NCBI GenBank assembly: GCA_964592095.1
Contig: CAZQER010000010.1
Span: 1-30,155 of the forward strand
DNA from: EX4484-2 sp964592095
GTDB taxonomy: Archaea; Altiarchaeota; Altiarchaeia; IMC4; QMZM01
Direction of reading: 5' to 3'
DNA: 30,155 nt
The position numbers and the translations under genes were made by a program. Each line of letters begins with the position of its first letter. Position 1 is the stretch's first letter. The notes beneath the pieces are model-generated. The model was not told the origin of the DNA, searched no databases, and worked only from the letters and a program-made list of their open reading frames with translations. Shown one piece after another: positions 23,576 through 30,155 of the stretch.

Positions 23576-25753
23576 ATGAAATCAAAATTATCTATAATAT
23601 CAATGGTATCTTTAGTATTTTTGGTTTGTAATGTTTTAGCTGCAGATGTTGGTTTTGGCGATATGAGAGTAAAATTGGGAACATCCAGTAATTATAATAA
23701 TAGTAAGAGAAGTCTTGATATCGATGTTGGAGAGGACTTCTATGTTTTTATAAAACTGGAAAATCCTGATAGAGATAAAAGTGATGCGGATGTTAACATC
23801 AAGATCAGTATTGATGATAATTTGGTATATGATGATGAGAGAGAGATAGATTTTGAGGAGGGTGTTGATAAAATCATTAAGATAAAATCAACAGAATTTG
23901 AGGATATATGGGATGATCTATATTTGGGGTATAAGTGTAAGGATTATCAGGATGTTGAGGTTGAGGTATCTGGTGATGATGTGGATAGTAAATACAGTGA
24001 TGATAAAGCAGAACTCAGTATAGATGGCAAGGAATTTGAAACCGTTAAGATGACTCCAGAAGAGCCAGATATTGATGATGAAATAAAGATATATGTTGAA
24101 GATAGGCATGGGGGCCCATTGGAATATGCATATATAAGGATTTATAATCTTGGTGATGATGATGAATGGGATGAGGATGATAAATATCATTATGGGAGAA
24201 CAGATGTTGATGGAGAAGCTATATTTACACTAAAGGATGAATTTGAGCAAGTAATTGGTAAATATATCATCGTGGTTGTTGAAAGTAAGAGTGGCGGTGA
24301 TTACTGTAGATGGACAAGAACATTTACAGTAAAAAGAAAATTGACTATCTCAGAGATACCGGCAGATATAAGGGCGGGTGAGGAGATAAAGGTGAGGGTG
24401 GTTGATTCAAATAACAATTCTGTTGCATATGCCGATGTAACAATAAGCGGTGCAGGAGGTTTTAGAATTACGGACTCTACAGATGCCAATGGATATGCAT
24501 ATCTCACTGTAAATAATACTGGAAGTTTCAGTATGGTTGCTACAAAGGAGGGTTATGAAGATAGTGATATAAAGAACTTTGATGTAAAACCACGGAGTGG
24601 TCTTAATATTGAAATAAAACCGGAGGATAAGATAGTTAATAATGAAATAACAATCGGGGTAACCTCCAACGGAAAGGCTATTGAGAATGCAGATGTGAAA
24701 ATAAAGAAACCCGATGGGACATTTGAATCAACAAAAAAGACCTCATCAAATGGTGAGGTAAAATATATACCAAATATTGTTGGAGTGTATGAGGTTGAGG
24801 TTAGTAAGGAAACCTATGAGAAAACAACAAAAAAGTTTATTGCACTCAATAAATTCACAGTAACAATCCCAGATTATGCATTGATAAATGAAAATATACC
24901 TATAATAGTAAATGATCAGAGCGGTAAGCCTGTAAGAAATGCTATAATATCAATTAATGGTAAAAGTGTTGGTAATACGGATATAAATGGAAAGAAATCA
25001 TTCAAGATTGACAAGGTTGGTAAATACACGATTGGCGTTACCAAAGATGGATTTAAGGAGTTTAGTAAGGGGATAATTGTTAAGGGGATTTTATCAGTAG
25101 AATTAAGTAAGAAGGAGATAAATCTTGGCGAAAAGATTAAAATCTCTGTGAAAGATATAAACAATAAATCAATAGAGGCTGATATAACAATAGATAGACC
25201 GGATGGAAAGAAGGTCAAGAAAAAGGGCATAGAGTATATATTCAGACCAGAAATTGCTGGTGATTATAAGGTTGTGATAAGTAGGGAGGGTTATTCATCC
25301 TCCACCTTAACTTTTAAGGTATTGCCATATAGGGTTGATATAAAAGCAGATGTTGTTGACGACTATTTAGTCATAACAGTAAAGAGGAATGGTACGGGAG
25401 TTGAAAATTTGAGTATATCTGTAGTAACACCAAAATCAGAGGAGTTTATTATGTATACCGATGATAAAGGAACGGCACGACTTGACCTTGACGATTTGAA
25501 TGAGAGGGGTAATTTTACAATAAGTGTTGCTGATGTTAATTATGAATCAGATATCATTGTGAGGGATATAGAGGCATGGGGGGGTTTAGATTTACTATCA
25601 ATCTTTCTTATAATTCTAATACTACTGATTATAATTCTATCGATTGGAATTGTATTTGTTTATATCAGAGGTAAAGGTATTGGCACTTCTAAGGTTGAAA
25701 AGCCAAAAACAACATTGAAAAGAAGCAAGAAAAGCAGGCTAAGTAAAGTATAA
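23576..25753 (+). CDS. Secreted, membrane-anchored multi-domain surface protein (paralog 2)
   Basis: At 725 residues this is the tandem partner of the previous gene and follows it by 52 bases. It has a signal peptide to about residue 22 (VFLVCNVLAAD), the shared domain VGEDFYVFIKLENPDRDKSD, the matching cysteines in YKCKDYQD and DYCRWTRT, then Ig-like/regulatory beta domains whose strands end in GVYEVEVSKETYEK, GKYTIGVTKDGFKE and GDYKVVISREGYSS, a membrane helix (about 685-707) and a basic tail ending KSRLSKV. It lacks the roughly 40-residue insertion with KLYLSKTNLTWDD found in paralog 1, and its N-terminal domain is more acidic. Function unknown; a surface or envelope role is inferred from topology. 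Confidence 0.82.
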   Translation: MKSKLSIISMVSLVFLVCNVLAADVGFGDMRVKLGTSSNYNNSKRSLDIDVGEDFYVFIKLENPDRDKSDADVNIKISIDDNLVYDDEREIDFEEGVDKIIKIKSTEFEDIWDDLYLGYKCKDYQDVEVEVSGDDVDSKYSDDKAELSIDGKEFETVKMTPEEPDIDDEIKIYVEDRHGGPLEYAYIRIYNLGDDDEWDEDDKYHYGRTDVDGEAIFTLKDEFEQVIGKYIIVVVESKSGGDYCRWTRTFTVKRKLTISEIPADIRAGEEIKVRVVDSNNNSVAYADVTISGAGGFRITDSTDANGYAYLTVNNTGSFSMVATKEGYEDSDIKNFDVKPRSGLNIEIKPEDKIVNNEITIGVTSNGKAIENADVKIKKPDGTFESTKKTSSNGEVKYIPNIVGVYEVEVSKETYEKTTKKFIALNKFTVTIPDYALINENIPIIVNDQSGKPVRNAIISINGKSVGNTDINGKKSFKIDKVGKYTIGVTKDGFKEFSKGIIVKGILSVELSKKEINLGEKIKISVKDINNKSIEADITIDRPDGKKVKKKGIEYIFRPEIAGDYKVVISREGYSSSTLTFKVLPYRVDIKADVVDDYLVITVKRNGTGVENLSISVVTPKSEEFIMYTDDKGTARLDLDDLNERGNFTISVADVNYESDIIVRDIEAWGGLDLLSIFLIILILLIIILSIGIVFVYIRGKGIGTSKVEKPKTTLKRSKKSRLSKV

Positions 25754-25754
25754 G

Positions 25755-25782
25755 TTCTGTTTTCCTTTTTATTTTTTATTAA
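25755..25782 (+). terminator. T-rich tract after surface protein 2
   Basis: Directly after the stop codon the plus strand has three T runs (TTTTCC, TTTTTA, TTTTTTATT). This fits an archaeal oligo-U terminator, but nop5 begins only 45 bases after the stop, so part of this AT tract may instead be the nop5 promoter. Confidence 0.3.
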
Positions 25783-25798
25783 ATTTTTTATTAAGATA

Positions 25799-26872
25799 AT
25801 GGTTAAAATATGCACCAATGTTATCGGAACATTTGCACTGAAGAATGGTAGGATTATAGAAAAGATTATCTTTCCTAACAATATTAGTGAGATTGTGGAT
25901 AGAATTATTAAAATTGAAAACTCATTTTGTGAGGAAGAAAGAAAACTTATAGAGCGATTATATAAAACAGGCAATAGGGTTATTGAGGTAAAAAATCCAG
26001 AGAGATTTTCTGGGTTTGATAAAACTGATATGCCTGATTTGAGATTTTTAAAAGACAGGGAATCAATAGACGATTTGGATATTGCCGTTCAATCTGGAAT
26101 AGATAAGGATGAATTTATGCATATATTGAAGGAAGTGAATTTGGAAATAACAAAGAGAAGGATGAGGGAAATAGAAAAGGACCAACTAATAATACAGGCT
26201 GTTAATTCTATGAATGAAATAGAAGAATCAATAAATAAACTTGCTAATACACTTCGTGAATTCTATTCATATCATTTTCCAGAACTGAACTATATTGTGA
26301 AGGATGATGAGATATATGCTAAATTGATATATGATGACTTCAATAATTTGGATGAGATTCATCCCGAAATGGCAAAAAGTATATCTAATGCAAGAAAGGA
26401 AACAATTGGTATAAAATTCTCAGATAATGATATTAAAATAGTTAAAGGAATTGCAAAATCTGTACTGGTTTTATATGAAACAAAATCGAAAATTGCCACA
26501 TACATTGAGTGCTTAATGAATGATATCGCTCCAAATATATCAGCACTTGCAGGTCCAATTCTTGGTGCAAAATTAATATCATTATCTGGGGGCCTAAAAA
26601 GGCTATCAGGTATGCCCGCCTCCACAATACAGGTTTTAGGTGCTGAGAATGCATTCTTCCGCTTTCTGAGAAAAAAGAGGAAACCCCCAAAACACGGGAT
26701 AATCTTCACATTACCCGAAATAAGGAGTGCTAAAAAGAATATAAGAGGAAAGATATCAAGAACATTTTCTGCAAAGTTGGCCATAGCTGCAAAAACAGAT
26801 TATTTTGGAGGTAGATTCATTGGAAATAAACTCAGAGAAGATTTTCTCAAGAGAATAAATGATTTGAAATGA
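25799..26872 (+). CDS. nop5: C/D-box RNP core protein aNop5 (Nop56/58 family)
   Basis: Nop5 bridges fibrillarin and L7Ae on box C/D guide RNAs for 2'-O-methylation of rRNA and tRNA. The 357-residue protein has the family layout: an N-terminal fibrillarin-binding domain (to about 110), a coiled coil (about 110-235, with REFYSYHFPEL), and the Nop domain with APNISALAGPILGAKLISLSGGLKRLSGMPASTIQVLGAENAFFRFL and KPPKHGIIFTLPEI. In many archaea nop5 is next to the fibrillarin gene flpA; here the next gene is a PfkB-family kinase, joined by an ATGA overlap. The C-terminus is basic but lacks a long KKE/D tail, as in archaeal members. Confidence 0.95.
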   Translation: MVKICTNVIGTFALKNGRIIEKIIFPNNISEIVDRIIKIENSFCEEERKLIERLYKTGNRVIEVKNPERFSGFDKTDMPDLRFLKDRESIDDLDIAVQSGIDKDEFMHILKEVNLEITKRRMREIEKDQLIIQAVNSMNEIEESINKLANTLREFYSYHFPELNYIVKDDEIYAKLIYDDFNNLDEIHPEMAKSISNARKETIGIKFSDNDIKIVKGIAKSVLVLYETKSKIATYIECLMNDIAPNISALAGPILGAKLISLSGGLKRLSGMPASTIQVLGAENAFFRFLRKKRKPPKHGIIFTLPEIRSAKKNIRGKISRTFSAKLAIAAKTDYFGGRFIGNKLREDFLKRINDLK

Positions 26873-27831
26873 GTAGAATAAATATAATAAAAAATAATAA
26901 AAAAACAGCAAATACGATAGAAGTAACATCAATAGGCGATATTAACATAGATATGATTACCTCAAATATAAAGAATATGCCTCCCAAGGATTCACAGGTC
27001 ATAATTGATAATATTGTAATAACATCTGGTGGTTGTGCGGCAAATTTTGCAAAGGCTATATCCAAACTGGGCTTAAAAACGAGATTCATAGGAAAGATAG
27101 GGGATGATATGTATGGTGGGTTTCTAAAAAATACTCTTTCAGATATTGATTTAAAACTATCTGTCGGGACAAAAACCGGTATCACATATGCCATAACATT
27201 TGATGATGGGACAAGGTCATTTATAACATATCCTGGCTCAAATGGTGAATTAACAATTGATGATATAAATCTTAACCTTATTGAGGGTAGATTTGTCCAT
27301 ATAGCAAGTTTCTTTCTTCAGGGATTAAGGGAAAAAACATCCAAGATTTTAAAATATGCTCATAAAAGAGGCATGATTACATCATTTGATACGGGCTGGG
27401 ATCCACGAGGGTGGAAAAAAAGGGATAAAGAACTCATAGTGGATTTGCTAAAATATGTGGATATATTCTTTCCAAATATATCGGAGGCAAGAGCAATAGT
27501 ACCGGATATAAAAGATATATATGATATTTGTGATAGACTTATTGCGTTAGGTACAAGGATTGTTGCATTGAAGATGGGTTCTGAGGGAAGTTTAATAGTT
27601 ACAAAGGATAGGCATATATTTATTAGACCATTTGGGGTGAATGTTGTTGATACCACTGGTGCAGGAGATGTTTTTGATGCAGGATTCATATTTGGACAGT
27701 ACATGGGGTGGGATATAAAGAAGAGCGGTATATTTGCAAATGCTGCAGCAGCATTATCAACAAGATGCTATGGAAGTGAAGGATATCCAACCGAATTTGA
27801 GGTTAAGGAATTTATGAAACCCCCCTTATAA
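26869..27831 (+). CDS. PfkB/ribokinase-family sugar or nucleoside kinase
   Basis: The 320-residue protein is a ribokinase-fold ATP kinase. It shows GDINIDM near the start, the first PfkB signature GGCAANFAKAISKLGLKTRFIGKIGDDMYG, an FDTGWDP segment seen in archaeal members, NISEARAI, and the second signature DTTGAGDVFDAGFIFG with the catalytic Asp in GAGD. The substrate (ribose, nucleoside, ADP-ribose-type or other sugar) cannot be told from these motifs. The ATG overlaps the nop5 stop as ATGA, so the two genes are translated from one message. It converges with the minus-strand gene 27837-28190, with five bases between the stops. Confidence 0.88.
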   Translation: MSRINIIKNNKKTANTIEVTSIGDINIDMITSNIKNMPPKDSQVIIDNIVITSGGCAANFAKAISKLGLKTRFIGKIGDDMYGGFLKNTLSDIDLKLSVGTKTGITYAITFDDGTRSFITYPGSNGELTIDDINLNLIEGRFVHIASFFLQGLREKTSKILKYAHKRGMITSFDTGWDPRGWKKRDKELIVDLLKYVDIFFPNISEARAIVPDIKDIYDICDRLIALGTRIVALKMGSEGSLIVTKDRHIFIRPFGVNVVDTTGAGDVFDAGFIFGQYMGWDIKKSGIFANAAAALSTRCYGSEGYPTEFEVKEFMKPPL

Positions 27832-27836
27832 TCAAA

Positions 27837-28190
27837 TCAAGAAATCTTTCTTTCAAGATTTTTTATTCTGTATTCCAAATCCTTTATCTTCCATGATGGT
27901 ATATCACCTGCCTTTATTTTATTTTTTATATCATTAACCTCCTCCTTCTCCCTGATTAAGAAATAATCCTCCTTTCTCAACGCATCTGTAATAACCTTAA
28001 GATGTTTATTTATGGTTAATATTGCACTACTAAATATAAGTAAACACCCAAGAATGAGAAGTATAAAATGGTCTATAGAATATCTACCACATAAAATTAA
28101 AATGGAATACAGGCAAACGAATATACCAATCAAGTATATACTCAATGAAATAGTTCTGTATTTATCCATTTTATTTTTTATTATTTCCAA
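27837..28190 (-). CDS. Two-TM protein with C-terminal coiled coil, unknown
   Basis: The 117-residue protein has two hydrophobic helices, SIYLIGIFVCLYSILILCG (about 16-34) and FILLILGCLLIFSSAIL (about 42-58), then a charged, heptad-like helix to the end (EEVNDIKNKI..LEYRIKNLERKI). No family recognised. It overlaps the end of the winged-helix-like gene by 20 bases and is the last gene of a three-gene minus-strand cluster, which hints at a shared role with the membrane protein at 28702-29631. Confidence 0.6.
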   Translation of the reverse strand: MEIIKNKMDKYRTISLSIYLIGIFVCLYSILILCGRYSIDHFILLILGCLLIFSSAILTINKHLKVITDALRKEDYFLIREKEEVNDIKNKIKAGDIPSWKIKDLEYRIKNLERKIS

Positions 28191-28680
28191 TATTTCTTTT
28201 AAATCTCGCAGTCTCTACAATTGTTTCCCACTCATTTGCTATTCTTTTGAGATAATTGCTGAATGTTAATGATTCGGAGATTATTAGTGCTCTTCCTTTT
28301 TTCTTCATCCTGCCTGATGCTTCTCTTTCTCTTTTTATAACCCCCATTCTTACAAGTTTTGGTATTATCTTGTTTTCTAAGGTTGAGCGTGAATATCTTG
28401 TTTCTTTAAGAAAATTTGAGATATCCTCCTTATTTATCTTTTCTTTTTTAAGAATCAAGTTTATGAAATCAATACCTATTTTGTAGTATTTTGGCTGATA
28501 CTTTTGCGGAAATATAAAGTCTATAATATCCTCTAAATTCCATCTAATTTTTGAGTCTATACCCCCTTTGTTTCGTATATCCCTTCCATAATGCTTTGGT
28601 AACCACAGACTTTCGTCAGTGGGAATCCCTCTTGATGGAGGTAATTTTGGATTTGGATTACCCCTCTTTTTCTTTACCAT
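28171..28680 (-). CDS. Putative winged-helix protein, unknown
   Basis: The 169-residue product begins with a basic, proline-rich segment (KKKRGNPNPKLPPSRGIP) and then has a helical region with KEDISNFLKETRYSRSTLENKIIPKLVRMGVIKRERE, which reads like a winged helix-turn-helix: helix, turn, recognition helix, then a basic wing with RMKKKGRALIIS. A DNA-binding role is inferred from this pattern, not from a known family. It sits 21 bases downstream of the membrane protein gene on the same strand and overlaps the next gene by 20 bases. Confidence 0.6.
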   Translation of the reverse strand: MVKKKRGNPNPKLPPSRGIPTDESLWLPKHYGRDIRNKGGIDSKIRWNLEDIIDFIFPQKYQPKYYKIGIDFINLILKKEKINKEDISNFLKETRYSRSTLENKIIPKLVRMGVIKREREASGRMKKKGRALIISESLTFSNYLKRIANEWETIVETARFKRNIGNNKK

Positions 28681-28701
28681 ATTGCAATTACCTTAAATTA
28701 T

Positions 28702-29631
28702 CTATGTCTTGTCTATATCTTTTATTCTTTCCTTAAAACTCATACCAATTGCAATAGCTATTCCCATGGATATACCTGCCACCAAGATGATAAATGAATA
28801 CTCCAAAAAGTATGTATTCTTAACACCAAAATGTGGTAGAGCTAGTAAAGCACCTATGGATATGATTATTATTTCTGAGGATAATGCATACATATCAGAG
28901 AATTTTGTAGTTCTACTCTTTATATGCTCTGAAACAAAATCGGATATTATTATTGACACCAAAATTATTACAATACCTAACATGGCCTGTGGAACATAGT
29001 TTGTTAGTTTTTCCATACCTGCGAGAAGGACTATCTTTGTATCCTCATTGATAAATATTACTGGTTTGAAAATCTGCAATCCAGTAGTTAAAAATAATAA
29101 GACTATATACCATTTTACTATGAATGCAACTATGGTGGAAACAGATATTCCCGCCATACTATCAGCCAAATGATGTTTACCTAATTCTCTTTCAAGTCCA
29201 ACACTTATAAGAAAATCCTTAGTAATTTTGTATGCTACACCACCCAATAGAATACCTATTATAGTACATATCACTAAAGCAAATAATCTTATGAGAAAAT
29301 TGGATACCTGTGAAATAATAACAATTCCATAATGGGTGAAAATCATATCTACCGACATCAATAAAATTAACCACTTTAGATATTCTGATACAAGATTTAT
29401 CATAGATTCCCATAGATTTGATGTTACTGCGCCGTATTTCACAAGATTTATCTCTAATTTCTTTGTTTTGGATATTTTTTTAATAATGGTTGAGACAATA
29501 TATCCCAGTGCATATCCGAATATCAAAGCCAATAGAATCAAAACCAAAAATGTTATACTGGATGCAATGATTTCTGGGGTTATCTGATTAATAAAGTATT
29601 GAACGGGATTCTGTATAATATCATTTGTCAT
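28702..29631 (-). CDS. Multi-pass membrane protein with conserved TM-helix repeats, mechanosensitive-channel-like
   Basis: From the ATG at 29629-29631 the product has 309 residues with about seven membrane segments. The stretch GILLGGVAYKITKDFLISVGLERELGKHHLADSMAGISVSTIVAFIVKW resembles the conserved TM helix repeat found beside MscS-type channels (glycine-rich helix, then an amphipathic linker). I see no MscS beta domain, so channel activity is inference. GGTGA five bases upstream fixes this start; the frame is open to 29793, but the extra 54 codons lie in the promoter and IS-like region. It is the first gene of the cluster with the winged-helix-like and coiled-coil genes. Confidence 0.7.
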   Translation of the reverse strand: MTNDIIQNPVQYFINQITPEIIASSITFLVLILLALIFGYALGYIVSTIIKKISKTKKLEINLVKYGAVTSNLWESMINLVSEYLKWLILLMSVDMIFTHYGIVIISQVSNFLIRLFALVICTIIGILLGGVAYKITKDFLISVGLERELGKHHLADSMAGISVSTIVAFIVKWYIVLLFLTTGLQIFKPVIFINEDTKIVLLAGMEKLTNYVPQAMLGIVIILVSIIISDFVSEHIKSRTTKFSDMYALSSEIIIISIGALLALPHFGVKNTYFLEYSFIILVAGISMGIAIAIGMSFKERIKDIDKT

Positions 29632-29669
29632 TTTTCTCACCTTGTATTTTATAAGAATATATCCTGTTA

Positions 29670-29682
29670 GAATATATAAACC
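29670..29682 (-). promoter_or_regulatory. TATA box of the membrane-protein cluster
   Basis: On the minus strand the sequence reads GGTTTATATATTC, about 40-50 bases before the ATG at 29631. That predicts a short leader carrying the GGTGA ribosome site. It lies 14 bases inside the inverted-repeat edge at 29696. Confidence 0.45.
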
Positions 29683-29695
29683 TTTCTTTTTTGAT

Positions 29696-30152
29696 GCTTT
29701 GTTGCACAAGTATAAATACCAATGAGACAGTCTGAATGTCTTGCTAAAGATAATTGCTAAGGTATGGTGCAAGAAATATATAAGATTACACAATCCTATG
29801 GAGGCGTAGAAGGAAGTAGAGTTTTGGCTATAAACCTTGGAAAACTGCTAAAGGGTTCAAATGAGAAGAAAAGGGTGAAAAAAAGCTCTTGCAGATTGTA
29901 CCTTCGGTTCTCGAGATAACTTCAATACTTGTGAGGGTTTTAGTGTAGAACCTAGGATAAAGGCTCGAAAAAACTCTTGCAGAAAACGAATGGATTGTGG
30001 GTTACGTCAACTATGGAGGAACTTGGTTACAAAGAGTGGAAAGAAAGATAGCTATGTTATCGCTGGATGTGTGTCAAAGAGATTGAATGGATCGTGGTAG
30101 TTTACAACCCAATGAGAAAAGGGTGATGGATGGTAGAGCTATGCAACAACGC
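29696..30152 (+). mobile_element. Probable decayed IS5-like insertion sequence relic
   Basis: This stretch has no intact gene and a different, more GC-balanced texture than its surroundings. GCTTTGTTGCACAAGT at 29696-29711 and the reverse complement of 30137-30152 (GCGTTGTTGCATAGCT) match at 12 of 16 positions, giving imperfect terminal inverted repeats about 457 bases apart. Near the right end one plus frame, interrupted by stops, reads GYKEWKER..YRWM..KEI and later MVELCNNA, which recalls the C-terminal part of archaeal IS4/IS5-type transposases (GYxxW...YGxRW). I infer a shortened, frameshifted element. No target duplication is evident, and the window ends three bases after the right repeat. 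Confidence 0.4.
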
Positions 30153-30155
30153 AGA

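Noticed and set aside
29632..29793. 54-codon N-terminal extension of the membrane protein gene
   Set aside because: GGTGA five bases before the ATG at 29631 and a TATA box inside the extension show the real start; the extension runs into the IS-like relic.

Overview
The window reads as a piece of an AT-rich archaeal chromosome (about one third G+C by eye). The archaeal markers are an aNop5/Nop56 C/D-box RNP protein, formylmethanofuran dehydrogenase subunits A and C, formylmethanofuran:H4MPT formyltransferase, a VirB11/FlaI-like secretion ATPase, TATA-type promoters and a tRNA without an encoded CCA. The organism has a tetrahydromethanopterin C1 branch (methanogen, archaeal Wood-Ljungdahl, or methylotroph-like archaeon). 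No methyl-CoM reductase or other lineage-deciding gene lies here, so I do not name a taxon; an Altiarchaeota-like or other euryarchaeal autotroph is only a guess.

Layout. 1-3636 (minus): a tight operon fwdA - fwdC - cooT-like - TrxB-fold oxidoreductase lacking the thioredoxin-reductase Cys pair - a truncated ORF at the left edge. 3785-4654 (minus): EamA-type permease, divergent from 4707-7549 (plus): small CxxC protein, B12-dependent ribonucleotide reductase nrdJ, cobalamin adenosyltransferase cobA. 7732-11357 (plus): ftr, a ClC chloride channel/transporter with two CBS domains, and a CitG-like triphosphoribosyl-dephospho-CoA synthase family protein. 11452-12972 (minus): a CAT-anticodon tRNA and a type II/IV secretion ATPase. 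13039-18229 (plus): leuC/hacA, a small helical protein, a CBS-pair protein, a membrane-anchored FG-GAP/DxDxDG surface protein, scpB and htpX. 18355-21134 (plus): tatD, purM, ilvE. 21220-25753 (plus): two tandem paralogous, membrane-anchored surface proteins. 25799-27831 (plus): nop5 and a PfkB kinase. 27837-29631 (minus): three genes, a TM-helix/mechanosensitive-like membrane protein, a winged-helix-like protein and a two-TM coiled-coil protein. 29696-30152: a gene-free stretch bounded by imperfect inverted repeats with transposase-like scraps, probably a decayed insertion sequence.

How the genes fit. FwdA/FwdC and Ftr do the first two steps of CO2 reduction on the methanofuran/H4MPT carriers (or the last two of C1 oxidation). 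CooT and the ferredoxin:NAD(P)H-type reductase in the same operon fit Ni/ferredoxin-linked C1 metabolism. NrdJ needs adenosylcobalamin and CobA makes it. LeuC and IlvE serve branched-chain amino acid synthesis. Three proteins share the same surface plan: signal peptide, repeated extracellular domains, one C-terminal TM helix and a Lys/Arg-rich cytoplasmic tail. The most interesting non-coding signal is a closely related palindromic AT motif upstream of both the fwdA operon and ftr, in each case about 20-25 bp upstream of a TATA-like box; it may be a shared operator for the C1 pathway.
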